From Candidatus Kirkpatrickella diaphorinae (GTDB lineage: Bacteria; Pseudomonadota; Alphaproteobacteria; Acetobacterales; Acetobacteraceae), in the NCBI RefSeq assembly GCF_025736875.1, contig NZ_CP107052.1:1166001-1230000 (forward strand): a stretch of DNA of 64,000 nt. Direction: 5' to 3'. The notes beneath the pieces are model-generated. The model had not been told where the DNA came from and did no database searches. It was given only the letters and a program-made list of their open reading frames with translations. This document shows positions 19,975 through 28,427 of this stretch, piece after piece. The position numbers and the translations under genes were made by a program. Each line of letters begins with the position of its first letter. The first letter of the stretch is position 1.

Positions 19975-20024
19975 TAGGGCTATTTTAGGGCTCAATATCT
20001 GTGATTTTTCAGCATCGAGCCCTA
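19975..20024 (+). promoter_or_regulatory. Candidate integrase arm-type sites, left end
   Basis: TAGGGCT occurs at 19975-19981 and 19986-19992 (11-bp spacing) and inverted at 20018-20024, between attL and the integrase stop. The same motif with the same 11-bp phasing is found next to attR at 60968-60996. Confidence 0.5.
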
Positions 20025-20030
20025 AAAGCT

Positions 20031-21212
20031 TCAAAGGGGGATCACGGCATTCAATGCGGAGGCAATCCGCTCTGCGCTCTTGCTTTTCGACAGATGCGCA
20101 TAGCGTCGGGTCATATCCAACGTGGTATGGCCGAGCCCCTCCTGGACCTCTGACAAATCCGCCCCACCCTGCAAAAGCCACGATGCGAACGTGTGCCGCA
20201 GTGAGTGCACCGTGGCCTTGCCGTGCATCTCGACAATGTCAGGGCGGTTCAACCCAACCGCTTCCATTGCCCGGATAATCGCGCGGGCTGGGACGGCTGA
20301 ACAGAAATCCGTTTCATTCCGACCTGGGAAGACCATGATGCTCTGACGCGCCGCAAAGCGCCTCTGAAGCACCTGACGGGCCATCTCAGGCAGAGGCAGG
20401 ATGCGCTCTTTATCCGTCTTCGACCCCCAGAGCCGCACCCAGGCGAACCCTGCCGTGTCGACCCGGTCCCAGGTCAATCGTGCCACCTCCGACCAACGTC
20501 CCCCGGTAAGGGTGATGACGACGAACAAATCCTGCACCATCTGCCGCGCGATAATCGTCCGCATTTCGAGGGGCAGTTCGTAATCGTAGCCACATTGACG
20601 CGTCACATGGACGGGACGGAGTGGATTGAGATGGTCGTAAACCTGCATCCACTCCTCTCGACTAAGGTAACGCGTCTTTGGCTTGACCGAAGGCATGCGC
20701 CAGGCATTTCCGGCGCGGCCCCGCAAATCCATTTTGGGCGGGTAGACGTGCCCCAAAGCCGCCGCGTAATTGACCGCCGCCCGGATCATTTTGATCTCAT
20801 GCGCAATTGTCTGCGGCGCATTGCCCTCGTCCCGCCGCGCCATGACGAGTTCTTCGATGTGCGCGGGGGAGAGTTGCACGATTGGCAGCGCGGCTTTGAG
20901 CGCGAAACGGGCGGGCTTGAGCTCCCCGAGGGTTTTGCGCGCAAGTCCCTCGGCCATCCTCAGCGATGACTTCCCTTCCGCTTTAAGCCATCTGAGATAT
21001 TGCGTCAGTGCCTGACGCAGTGTCAGACCCTCATTCAGCCTGGTTCTGCGTTTTCTTGGACCCTCCTCAAATTCCTGAACGATCCTCAGAGCGGCCTTGC
21101 GGGCCGCTCCTTGGGTTTTTTCCTTCGTGCTGCGCCTCTCCCTTTTACCGGAGGGCGCATGCACGAATGAGACGAACCAGAAGTCACTATTAGACTGTTT
21201 GAAGAGGTGCAT
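20031..21212 (-). CDS. int: Phage tyrosine integrase
   Basis: 393 residues. Catalyses recombination between attP and the tRNA-Gly attB. The catalytic set is visible: GGRWSEVARL (Arg I), GSKTDKERILPL (Lys), HSLRHTF (His-x-x-Arg), LGHTTLDMTRRYAH (His and nucleophilic Tyr). An N-terminal arm-binding and SAM-like core-binding region precedes it (ALTQYLRWLKAEGKSSLR). The frame is open further upstream, but ATG at 21212 has a strong GGAGGAG site and gives the normal family length. It lies next to attL with no excisionase recognised nearby. It overlaps the preceding gene by 23 bp. Confidence 0.93.
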   Translation of the reverse strand: MHLFKQSNSDFWFVSFVHAPSGKRERRSTKEKTQGAARKAALRIVQEFEEGPRKRRTRLNEGLTLRQALTQYLRWLKAEGKSSLRMAEGLARKTLGELKPARFALKAALPIVQLSPAHIEELVMARRDEGNAPQTIAHEIKMIRAAVNYAAALGHVYPPKMDLRGRAGNAWRMPSVKPKTRYLSREEWMQVYDHLNPLRPVHVTRQCGYDYELPLEMRTIIARQMVQDLFVVITLTGGRWSEVARLTWDRVDTAGFAWVRLWGSKTDKERILPLPEMARQVLQRRFAARQSIMVFPGRNETDFCSAVPARAIIRAMEAVGLNRPDIVEMHGKATVHSLRHTFASWLLQGGADLSEVQEGLGHTTLDMTRRYAHLSKSKSAERIASALNAVIPL

Positions 21213-21483
21213 AGCTCCTCCAATTGAATTTCGCGACGGAAAGGGAGAGCGCGGCGAAAGCTTCCTCACAGGTCGAACAGCGACGCCATTCAACGTCTTC
21301 GCGCTCCACCGCGAAGGTCGCCGCCCATCCATCATCAAGTCGGGAGACTGCCGCGAAAAATCGGTCGTCACATGCGTAAGGCGTGAAGATTGTTCCGACC
21401 TCGTTATCGACGATGGCGATGGGGCCAAATTTGTCATGGAGCAGCAGCGTGCACACGCTTTTGAGATCAGCAACTGATTGCAT
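21190..21483 (-). CDS. Small phage protein, unknown function
   Basis: 97 residues from ATG 21483 (AGGAAA site 6-7 bp upstream). Acidic, with a mid-protein FAVEREDVEWRRCSTCEEAFAAL segment. It directly precedes and overlaps the integrase gene, so the two are probably co-transcribed. An excisionase role is possible from position only; no winged-helix or HTH motif is evident. Confidence 0.5.
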   Translation of the reverse strand: MQSVADLKSVCTLLLHDKFGPIAIVDNEVGTIFTPYACDDRFFAAVSRLDDGWAATFAVEREDVEWRRCSTCEEAFAALSLSVAKFNWRSYAPLQTV

Positions 21484-21550
21484 TTTCAAATTTCCTAAGA
21501 GGAACGTTCCGCGGAGTCCACTGAGAACATAAACGGAACATTAACAGAAC

Positions 21551-22333
21551 TCAATGGGAGAATCGGACGAGCTTAGGGAAGGCACCCTGGCGGTAGAGCC
21601 GCGCCATTTCTTCCTGCCCCTGAGGGGTCAGAAGGACGGTGACCTGCTGCCACCTTATGCCGTCCTTGATCCGCTGCCGGAAAAGCTCTGCAGCGCGCGG
21701 ATGGCTCCGCCGCACCTCCCACGGGCCCACATATCGATCCGAACGCCGCAAATAGCCGAGTTCACCAAGTGTTGCGGGGATGGCAATGAGATTGAGCTCG
21801 TGAAATTGCTTGAAGAAGGTGCGGAGTGAGGGCAGCTCGCCGTTATTGATAAGGGAGTCGAATGCGAGGGCTTTAGGTTCGAGGGTGGCGATCTCCGCGT
21901 TTTTACGGCGGAGCGTGTCGTCGAGAACCGTTAGCGCGCGATGGGCGAGCTCCTCAGGGGTTTCGTTAGGTGAGGCAACCATGTAGCCGCCGGTTTTACG
22001 GATGGTGGGGAGGACTTCCGCGGTGACCCACTTCTTGAACCGTTTTGCAGCGGGTTTGCGGGAGGTGAGGATCAGGGAGTAAAGGCCGGACTCGTTGATA
22101 ATGGTCCGTGAGGCATTGAGATTCCCACTGTCACTAATAGTTATAGTGGACTTTTCGTCATCATATAATCTCGTAGAAGCCTTCGGAGCATTTGAGATTT
22201 CGAGCACTTTGCAAACGTCCGTGAGAACCCACCAGGGTTCATCGGACCCGTTAAGGACACGCACGTCCACGCCCTCAAAAGAGAATGCGGAAACGGGCAA
22301 TCTTATGTTACCTGTAACGACAGCTTTAGTCAT
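21551..22333 (-). CDS. BRO-N family phage antirepressor
   Basis: 260 residues. The N-terminal BRO-N DNA-binding domain is recognisable: VLNGSDEPWWVLTDVCKVLEISN, then INESGLYSLILTSRKPAAKRFKKWVTAEVLPTIRKTGGY, the family signature. The C-terminal half (from about residue 130) is a separate domain with a TLGELGYLRRSDRYVGPW segment like phage antirepressor C-terminal domains. It probably counteracts the lysogeny repressor. ATG at 22333 follows GAGGAG; the open frame upstream of it is not needed. Divergent from the RHH gene at 22475 across an operator-like region. Confidence 0.85.
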   Translation of the reverse strand: MTKAVVTGNIRLPVSAFSFEGVDVRVLNGSDEPWWVLTDVCKVLEISNAPKASTRLYDDEKSTITISDSGNLNASRTIINESGLYSLILTSRKPAAKRFKKWVTAEVLPTIRKTGGYMVASPNETPEELAHRALTVLDDTLRRKNAEIATLEPKALAFDSLINNGELPSLRTFFKQFHELNLIAIPATLGELGYLRRSDRYVGPWEVRRSHPRAAELFRQRIKDGIRWQQVTVLLTPQGQEEMARLYRQGAFPKLVRFSH

Positions 22334-22389
22334 GAGGCACTCCTCGTGATTAAGGTTAGGCCGGTTGCGGAGGCCACTTCCCAACCGGC

Positions 22390-22424
22390 TGACATATGTT
22401 ATGTCATGTATGCCATATATGTCA
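22390..22424. promoter_or_regulatory. Operator-like ATGTCA/TGACAT half-sites
   Basis: TGACATATGTTATGTCA (22390-22406) is an inverted repeat, followed within 18 bp by another half-site, ATATATGTCA. It lies between the divergent antirepressor and RHH genes, so it probably binds one of these regulators. Confidence 0.5.
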
Positions 22425-22474
22425 ACGGCGGTAATTATGTTGACTGTCACTCTTGTCGGCGGCACTCTAACGAT

Positions 22475-22630
22475 ATGACTGAGCAAAATTCTGAACGTAT
22501 AATCACGCCGATGCCTAAGAGCCTCGTTGAGGCAATTGACGATTTTAGATTTTCGACAAGAGCATCCTCTCGCGCGGAGGCCATCCGTCGTCTTATCGAA
22601 GCTGGCTTGAAGACCCTCTCCAAAAAGTAA
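22475..22630 (+). CDS. Ribbon-helix-helix (CopG/Arc-type) regulator
   Basis: 51 residues: a short beta strand (ERIITPMPKSLVEAIDDF), then RASSRAEAIRRLIEAGLKTL, the usual RHH pattern. Such proteins bind DNA as dimers and often repress their own promoter. ATG 22475 is used; the frame extends further upstream but that part runs through the operator region. No toxin partner is adjacent. Confidence 0.7.
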   Translation: MTEQNSERIITPMPKSLVEAIDDFRFSTRASSRAEAIRRLIEAGLKTLSKK

Positions 22631-23002
22631 CTCGCCGTCTTTAGAATGGTAGAAGGGAGATATGTGTCGAAGACGCATTAGGTCTCGCGTTCGCCGAGCT
22701 TTGAGCGTAAAGAACTGCGCACACCGATTACGACGATGGCCCGCCACTTGACGCGATGCGTCAAATCTATCTGGAACTGTTCGGCCCCGCGAACGAGCGC
22801 GCTTTCAGACGTCTTTCAACAGAGATGAAAGAAAACTTTTCCAGTGAGCGACTCAGGCATCTAGAAAAATGTCGATTTTCTCGTGGAGATGTCAGACATA
22901 ACTGACGAAGCCGTGAGCAATGGCTCCTTAGCTTGGCTTGAACAAAATAACGGAGTATTAGCAGAGACAGCGGCCTAAGACGCTTTGATTAAAAGCAGCA
23001 TT
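22631..23002. other. Non-coding or decayed segment
   Basis: A frame at 22744-22902 (MRQIYLELFGPANERAFRRL and onward, ending RHN) looks protein-like but lacks an upstream ribosome binding site and homology I recognise. It is probably a gene remnant. Confidence 0.3.
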
Positions 23003-23884
23003 TCACGCCTGGAGCTGCGGCCGATGAAACAAATTATCACGGACCTCGGCGGGAAGCTTTAAACCTTTCGAAGCTACAAGTAGCTCTGAACCAACTCGCT
23101 TGGTTTGTAATGAATAATTCACATCAAAATTAAACTGACGCCTTTTCCTATATAAATGTACTATTTCTGGCGTATTATCGTAAGTTAAAATCCAAGCTTT
23201 TTCCAATTGAAGGATCGCTTGGCTGACTGCTAGGTGGTCCTGCTCATTATAGAAACTTGTGTAAAGGCTCGATCCTTTATTGAAATAGGGCGGATCTATA
23301 CATATGAAGGATCGATCAGGGAGGTGTGCCTCCATTTTTCCTACAAACTCCAGAGCGTCACTCCCATGAAGGTGGATTCTTGATTTATATTTGGCAATTC
23401 TACGGATGCGTTTTACAAGGTCTTCTTTATTGAACCGACAATCGATTTTATAGGTCCCCGCTTGGCGATACCCCCCGATCATTCCCGCGCCCTTCACGAT
23501 GCCTGATCGATTCGTACGGTTCAAGAAGAAGGTGGCGAAAGCAACGTCGAAATCAGAAAAATTATCCTGGTTTTCATAAATTTTTTTTTGCAAGTGCCAC
23601 TGGTCGAGATCAACGGCTATGTCTTCCAATCTTCTTACGAATTGATCGGTATCGTTTAAAATGCAATTCCAGAATGCCCAAATCGATCTATCCACGTCAT
23701 TAAGGTGTACTTCGCCCACGTGGCCATTGAAAAGCAAGAGCAACGCCAATCCGGCCCCACCAGCATAAGGCTCGGCATAATGTCCTTTTTCGAGCCGATT
23801 GATATGCAGAATTTTTGCCACCACATCGTAAAGGCAAGATTTTCCTCCAGGATATCGTAGAGGGGAAGCGCATCGAACTGTCAT
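23003..23884 (-). CDS. D12-class (Dam-type) adenine-N6 DNA methyltransferase
   Basis: 293 residues. PLRYPGGKSCLYDVV near the N-terminus is the family GGK motif, AEPYAGGAGLALLL the AdoMet-binding FxGxG-type motif I, and FICIDPPYF the catalytic DPPY motif. Methylates adenine in a short DNA sequence that cannot be read from the protein. It starts 10 bp after the ParB-like gene, so the two form one operon. Base use is more AT-rich than the phage structural genes, suggesting separate acquisition. It may protect the prophage or host DNA from the partner protein or from restriction. Confidence 0.9.
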   Translation of the reverse strand: MTVRCASPLRYPGGKSCLYDVVAKILHINRLEKGHYAEPYAGGAGLALLLLFNGHVGEVHLNDVDRSIWAFWNCILNDTDQFVRRLEDIAVDLDQWHLQKKIYENQDNFSDFDVAFATFFLNRTNRSGIVKGAGMIGGYRQAGTYKIDCRFNKEDLVKRIRRIAKYKSRIHLHGSDALEFVGKMEAHLPDRSFICIDPPYFNKGSSLYTSFYNEQDHLAVSQAILQLEKAWILTYDNTPEIVHLYRKRRQFNFDVNYSLQTKRVGSELLVASKGLKLPAEVRDNLFHRPQLQA

Positions 23885-23894
23885 GGTATTGATT

Positions 23895-25232
23895 TTAACA
23901 CGGCATCAGACGGTCCGTCACCTCAGTTTCATTAGATTTCAGGTAAGCCTCTTCAGCACACTTTAGAAAAAAATCTTTCAACACTTCCATGTGATTGGCC
24001 AACTGCTTTCCATCGAGTGAAGCAGCGATAGAGTGATGCTTGGTTATGTCACCCAAGTGCGATATTTGTTGTAAGACATTTTTGATTGCTTTGTCCCCCT
24101 TGCCCTCAGACAAGCCTAATCTCTGCAAAACATCCTTGCCAAAATATGATGGAAAGTCAGTGTTGGACTTTCTTCCCATCAAGGCTGAGAGGGACTCGAT
24201 CAACGTCCATACTCCGAGGGTCAGCAGCGGCGTGTGAGGCTCCAGTTTAATGGACGTGATTGAGTTATAGATGCTCGGAAGCTTCTGCCCACCTATTCTT
24301 TCGAGAGCTTCCTTGATCTCAGGATGATGTTTTATGTGGGTAATTCGATCCTGCTTCGACGATTTTTTCTCCGTTGTCGATTCGGTTGGGGGGACTTTCG
24401 ACTTGTCCCCTCGCAGAGGAAGCAATCCCGGCGAGTCTACGGTATGACTTCGTGAAGCTCTCAATTCTCTGGCGTAAATTTCTCGCGCCGCTTTATTTTT
24501 TCTGCTACTCACTTCACCCGTTTCTAAGTCGTCGAGGAATTTTTGCAGAAGGCTATCGAAATCCTGTTTGGCTAAGACGCTACAGATATCGTCCATATCA
24601 CTCGCGTCTACCCCTAAAGCCTCTCTTACGGACTTATCATTGAGATACCTTGAAACTGTGGTGAGTTTCCCCTTCCTTTTTTCAGTCGAGAGTAGACCTT
24701 CTCTTTCGGCATAATCTAAAATGAAAAGCGCAATCTTATTTTTGTTCTCGCCACTATGACGCGCGATTTGATCAGCATTCCACTTTTTTCGCCCTTTACC
24801 ATCCAGTTCTCCCTCATGGATCCTCGCCAACCAAGGTGCGACAGAATCTCGATCCGGGAAGATCACGCAGGGGAGTGAGACGATTCTCTCCCACCTTTCT
24901 CCGAGTCTCTCGAAGCGCTTACGCCACTTCGCGGGTGCGCGCTCTGGATCAGCGAGAAGTTTCAACGCACATAAGCGACGATTGCCCTCAGCGGCCCAGT
25001 AAGACGTGCTGGACGCATCAGTTCCTGAACCTTCACAGGGGATTACCGCCATCATCTCAAGTTGATTTAGCCCGTTCAGAACGATATCCTGGGCTAACGG
25101 GAGCACGCTTTCATTTTTGCACAGATATTCAATGGCTGCGCTTTCCGTATCAAGGGGCTCGTGCCGAGGATTTCGCAGGTCAAGGAAGATTTTCTCAATA
25201 TTAATTTCAAGAGTCTTGCCATCAGCGATCAT
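23895..25232 (-). CDS. ParB/Srx-like N-terminal domain protein, Dam partner
   Basis: 445 residues. IEKIFLDLRNPRHEPL and YWAAEGNRRLCALKLL are the ParB/sulfiredoxin-type signature (the G-N-R-R box). The middle (KWNADQIARHSGENKNKIALFI) resembles a ParB HTH. The C-terminal 200 residues are alpha-helical and unknown. ParB-fold proteins act as CTPases or nucleases; this one is not a partition protein by context because no ParA is present. Coupled to a DNA methylase, it may recognise or cut unmodified DNA. ATG 25232 has a GGGAGAG site. AT-rich compared with the phage core. Confidence 0.7.
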   Translation of the reverse strand: MIADGKTLEINIEKIFLDLRNPRHEPLDTESAAIEYLCKNESVLPLAQDIVLNGLNQLEMMAVIPCEGSGTDASSTSYWAAEGNRRLCALKLLADPERAPAKWRKRFERLGERWERIVSLPCVIFPDRDSVAPWLARIHEGELDGKGRKKWNADQIARHSGENKNKIALFILDYAEREGLLSTEKRKGKLTTVSRYLNDKSVREALGVDASDMDDICSVLAKQDFDSLLQKFLDDLETGEVSSRKNKAAREIYARELRASRSHTVDSPGLLPLRGDKSKVPPTESTTEKKSSKQDRITHIKHHPEIKEALERIGGQKLPSIYNSITSIKLEPHTPLLTLGVWTLIESLSALMGRKSNTDFPSYFGKDVLQRLGLSEGKGDKAIKNVLQQISHLGDITKHHSIAASLDGKQLANHMEVLKDFFLKCAEEAYLKSNETEVTDRLMPC

Positions 25233-25756
25233 GAATCTCTCCCAACATCAAGTTCCCATAGCACTTACAACCCTGAAGAGGAAAGTCAACATGATAGAAA
25301 CATTGAGTCTAATTTGTCGGGTATGCACAGATTGCTTTCCACGAAAAGCGACCTTCTCGTTTTTCAGTGACGCAAGGTTGATTATGAGGATGTCTGACGC
25401 TTATGGTTCAGTGTAAGGTTTTAGAAAGTGGAATGCACCTTCAGATTTGCCATTACCTTAGAGCCAACCATTGCTTCCATCGAAATCTAGAGTCAATTCC
25501 GACTCAATCTCACACCCCGAAGCTTTCCCAAACCCCTCCCAATCCCCCGAAGCACCCATCGCATCCCTTTGAACCCTGCCACGCTTTCTCGAAGCTTGCC
25601 GACCTCACCCAGGATACACCGAAACCGTTCCTCCCAGGGGACCTGCGCTGTCAACGCGCACACGGCCGCCCCTATTAAAACTTCGTAGCAAACGATCATA
25701 ACCAATCCAGAGCAGCGACGTGGCTCCGTCAGACGAGGTCTAGAGATCGGGCCGCC
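25233..25756. other. Intergenic between ParB-like and toxin-antitoxin genes
   Basis: Mostly no coding signal. On the minus strand 25493-25705 could encode about 70 residues with one hydrophobic N-terminal segment (YEVLIGAAVCALTAQV) and a basic tail, but the start and ribosome binding site are poor; confidence in that small gene is low. Confidence 0.35.
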
Positions 25757-26182
25757 TCAGCGCTTGAATGATTTCTTCGGGTTCGTCGGGAATAAGCCCT
25801 TAAGGACGGTGGCCACTAAACTGATAGCACTTACTGCCGTGCTGCCGATTAAGATGTCTAAAGCAGTCTCAGGCAGGACGAACTGTTTAATGCGGAACCC
25901 TTGAAGTCCAATTACAAAAGCGCTGAAAACCGAATAAACTATAAGATAAACGTAGACAAATGTTGCACCTTTACCGCGCATCTTTCCGAATAATTCGAGG
26001 TGATTTAACTCTAAGCTACTTTTGCGATGTTGAAGCTCTCTGGTAAGTTGCTCAAAACTACTTTTGTCCTGAGAGTATACAGAGGCGGCGTCAGGATCGT
26101 GCCTGACTTTTTCTCTAAGGTCGTCTTTTAGGCGCTCCGAAATCCGCTTTAAAAGTTCTAAACGGTGTTCATTGCCCCTCAC
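25757..26182 (-). CDS. Two-TM membrane protein, probable toxin of a PanA-type pair
   Basis: 141 residues. The N-terminal 75 residues are charged and helical (probable coiled coil, ERLKDDLREKVRHD). Two transmembrane segments follow: VYVYLIVYSVFSAFVIGL and LDILIGSTAVSAISLVATVL, with a basic tail. It overlaps the end of the upstream DUF4065 gene by 14 bp. Known PanAT systems pair a Panacea-domain antitoxin with varied toxins, including small membrane-depolarising ones, and the antitoxin-first overlapping layout fits. No direct toxin motif; the assignment rests on context. Confidence 0.6.
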   Translation of the reverse strand: MRGNEHRLELLKRISERLKDDLREKVRHDPDAASVYSQDKSSFEQLTRELQHRKSSLELNHLELFGKMRGKGATFVYVYLIVYSVFSAFVIGLQGFRIKQFVLPETALDILIGSTAVSAISLVATVLKGLFPTNPKKSFKR

Positions 26183-26678
26183 TCGACGACTCAGCCTTCA
26201 GCAAAGTTTCATAGTAAGAGCGAGACAAATCGTCGGGAATAGAGCTGTTAAGACCATATTGCTTCTTCGCTATAGACCAAGGTGAATCGTCCATGTGCGT
26301 CATAGCTGAAAGCTCAATACCTGAAAATGTTTTAAACGAGTCCCAGACAGCTTTCAGTAATTTTTCTTGTTGCGGCGTAATTTGCGCGCGCACAACGGGG
26401 CCGCGAGGAACTTCAAAAAAAACATTGTCATCGTTCTGATGAACGAGATCAGTTACGGCTCCTGAACCATACTTACTCAAAGCGTTATACAACTCTGGAT
26501 AAACTGGACCAAACTTCCAAACTTTCGCTTCCTCACGGATCAGCGGTTTTCTAAATAACGCCAAATTCCAGCCGTGCGCTATAAACGCGAGCTTCTGAAG
26601 ATGCATGTTTGTCAGTAAGCGCCCCTCATCCCGCGCGAATTCGAGAAACTTATTCGCGATCGCTGCTGGCGTAAACAT
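26169..26678 (-). CDS. Panacea-domain (DUF4065, SocA-like) antitoxin
   Basis: 169 residues. The DUF4065 pattern is clear: AIANKFLEFARDEGRLLTNMHLQKLAFIAHGWNLAL at the start, then FGPVYPELYNALSKYG and MTHMDDSPW. These proteins neutralise many unrelated toxins by direct binding (hyperpromiscuous antitoxin domain); SocA of Caulobacter is related. ATG 26678 has an AGGAGGGG site. It is the first gene of a two-gene operon with the membrane protein downstream. Confidence 0.8.
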   Translation of the reverse strand: MFTPAAIANKFLEFARDEGRLLTNMHLQKLAFIAHGWNLALFRKPLIREEAKVWKFGPVYPELYNALSKYGSGAVTDLVHQNDDNVFFEVPRGPVVRAQITPQQEKLLKAVWDSFKTFSGIELSAMTHMDDSPWSIAKKQYGLNSSIPDDLSRSYYETLLKAESSSEGQ

Positions 26679-27223
26679 CAACCCCTCCTAAGCTTGAAGT
26701 TTGCACCTGTCATTTCTAACAGACTATTTTACCACGTGCGACGTGAAAAATTTAACCAACATCTTCGATCAAATTGCTGAAGAGCCTCATTACCCCAGAT
26801 CCATTCTCTTATAAACGCATGAAATATCCCTTCGTCAGCAACGGTAACAAACGTCCTGCCGTTGCCGTCATCGCTTCTGGACCGGTAAATTGCCTCCAAT
26901 TGAGGCCAATCGATTTTTGTCATCAGGCATACCCGACTTCCTTGATTGTTGGGAGATTGAGGGTGGAAACAGTCTCATAGGGCGGGACCACCTCGCGTAA
27001 GTGTCTCAACCGAGAATACAACCGAGATGTGTAGATTAGCGGCCTTCCGGCGGGATTACCGCCTATGGTTGTGGTATTCCACTAATCTATATTCAGACAA
27101 ATGTATTTACTAACTGGCCCTCACGGTCTTCAAGATCTATAACAAGGTAATGATCCATAAAAATCTCATCCGAATCGTTAAATTACCGTTGAACAATCCC
27201 AAAACCCGCCATAAAATTCCCTC
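26679..27223. other. Intergenic, left part of duplicated block
   Basis: From 26887 this is the repeat shared with 18773 onward. A 64-codon minus-strand frame at 26729-26923 is not preserved in the other copy and has no good ribosome binding site. An inverted pair GGTAAT/ATTACC lies near 27145-27190 just before the Arc-like gene and could be its operator. Confidence 0.4.
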
Positions 27224-27493
27224 ATGACCCACAAACATCCCCAAATTCAACTGTCCATTCCCTTGAATCTCAGGAGATGGATCAGTAAATCCGCCGAAAA
27301 AAACTGCCGAACGTTTGAAGACGAGATCATCCACCACCTCGCCATCGCGCGTGCAGACAGCGAAAAGCTGCGCATGCCGATCGAATTCGATGATATCGAC
27401 CCAAACGCGTCCTTCGACGAGCTACGGCGCTACACAAAGCGCCTCTCAAAGGAGGTCGATGAGATTTTGCGACGATGTCAGTGGAAGGATTGA
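27224..27493 (+). CDS. Arc-like ribbon-helix-helix repressor
   Basis: 89 residues. IQLSIPLNLRRWISKSAEKNCRTFEDEIIHHL is the Arc-family DNA-binding fold: beta strand, helix A, turn, helix B. An acidic helical tail follows (FDELRRYTKRLSKEVDEILRR), likely for oligomerisation. Possibly one of the phage lysogeny regulators. No strong Shine-Dalgarno before ATG 27224, but the length is matched exactly by the decayed copy at 19106-19375. A terminator follows at 27538. Confidence 0.75.
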   Translation: MTHKHPQIQLSIPLNLRRWISKSAEKNCRTFEDEIIHHLAIARADSEKLRMPIEFDDIDPNASFDELRRYTKRLSKEVDEILRRCQWKD

Positions 27494-27537
27494 ATCAGAC
27501 CTGGTTAGGAGACGATCAACACGGCTGCTTTACAGAG

Positions 27538-27568
27538 ATAGGCGGAGCTCATAGCCCCGCCTATTTTC
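27538..27568 (+). terminator. Terminator of Arc-like gene
   Basis: Stem ATAGGCGG/CCGCCTAT followed by TTTT; a related hairpin follows the other copy near 19430-19455. Confidence 0.75.
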
Positions 27569-27760
27569 GTCACGATGCACCGAGGAGCGTGAGGCCCGTC
27601 ATGATGGCGCAGCGGCCTCGCCGCGCGAGGTCTCGAATACTGATCCGGCTTAGGCCTGGAGAGCATCTGACCTGATCATATCAGCTTTATCAGATATGTT
27701 TCGTCATTTTAGCAAGGCTAAGACAATGCAACCCAGCTTTCCCGACCCTGACACATTATC

Positions 27761-27792
27761 TTGACATCTAAAGTTATTACATGTGTAATAAC
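27761..27792 (+). promoter_or_regulatory. Promoter and palindromic operator of the abrB-doc operon
   Basis: TTGACA at 27761-27766 and TGTAAT at 27784-27789, with 17-bp spacing, form a near-consensus sigma-70 promoter. The palindrome GTTATTACATGTGTAATAAC (27773-27792; 9-bp arms) covers the spacer and -10 box, the usual arrangement for self-repression by an AbrB-type antitoxin. Confidence 0.75.
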
Positions 27793-27810
27793 ATCAGGAG
27801 GGTCAACGAC

Positions 27811-28035
27811 ATGGAACTCAAGGTTCGAAAATTCGGAAATTCATTGGGCGTCGTCCTGCCCAAAGAGGTTGTGTCACGTCTGAACACCGGAGATGGAAAA
27901 ATACTTCACCTCTCTGAAGTGGCTGGGGAAGGCTATCGCATTTCACCTTATGACGAGGAGTTTCAGAAGAAGGTCGCGGCCGCTGAGGACATCATGGCGC
28001 GCTTCAGCGATGCACTGCACGTTCTCGCAAAATGA
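27811..28035 (+). CDS. AbrB/MazE-type antitoxin
   Basis: 74 residues. MELKVRKFGNSLGVVLPKEVVSRLNTGDG is the swapped-hairpin AbrB DNA-binding domain; the C-terminal 30 residues (EEFQKKVAAAEDIMARFSDAL) would wrap the toxin. It binds the palindrome at 27773 and neutralises the Doc toxin made by the next gene, with which it overlaps by 4 bp (ATGA). ATG 27811 follows AGGAGGG; an upstream in-frame ATG at 27781 lies within the operator. Confidence 0.85.
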   Translation: MELKVRKFGNSLGVVLPKEVVSRLNTGDGKILHLSEVAGEGYRISPYDEEFQKKVAAAEDIMARFSDALHVLAK

Positions 28036-28427
28036 AAAATGTGCAGTGGATCAAAGCGAAAGAAGCTCTCGTCATCCATGACCGATTGATCGTGTTGCAT
28101 GGAGGCTCCTCCGGCCTGCGCGACAACACCCTCCTTGAGTCCGCATTGGCCCGCCCGAAACATCATGCGACCTACAAACCAGAGACTGAGCTTCCTGCTC
28201 TCGCGGCCATTTACACGAGTGGCATTGTGCAGAACCACCCCTTCATCGACGGCAATAAGCGGACTGGATTTGTCCTCGGCACCCTGTTCCTGGAAATCAA
28301 CGGCCTTGCCTTTTCGGCAAAGCAGGAGGAAGTCGTCCACGCCGTGATGGCACTCGCGGAGGGCAAAATGTCAGACAAGGGCTACGCTGCTTTCCTGAGT
28401 GAAAATACGCGCTCAAGGTCTGTTTGA
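28032..28427 (+). CDS. doc: Fic/Doc-family toxin (death on curing)
   Basis: 131 residues. HPFIDGNKRTG is the Doc/Fic active-site motif (Doc of phage P1 phosphorylates EF-Tu and stops translation). The length and single domain match Doc. The AbrB-Doc pairing, in place of the P1 Phd antitoxin, is common in chromosomes and prophages. Likely an addiction or abortive-infection module of the prophage. Its 3' end overlaps the convergent XRE gene by 15 bp. Confidence 0.88.
   Translation: MKNVQWIKAKEALVIHDRLIVLHGGSSGLRDNTLLESALARPKHHATYKPETELPALAAIYTSGIVQNHPFIDGNKRTGFVLGTLFLEINGLAFSAKQEEVVHAVMALAEGKMSDKGYAAFLSENTRSRSV

Larger units (their letters stand above)
26887..27673. repeat. Arc-gene block, copy inside the prophage
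   Basis: Partner of 18773-19555; contains the intact Arc-like gene and its terminator. See that entry. Confidence 0.75.
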
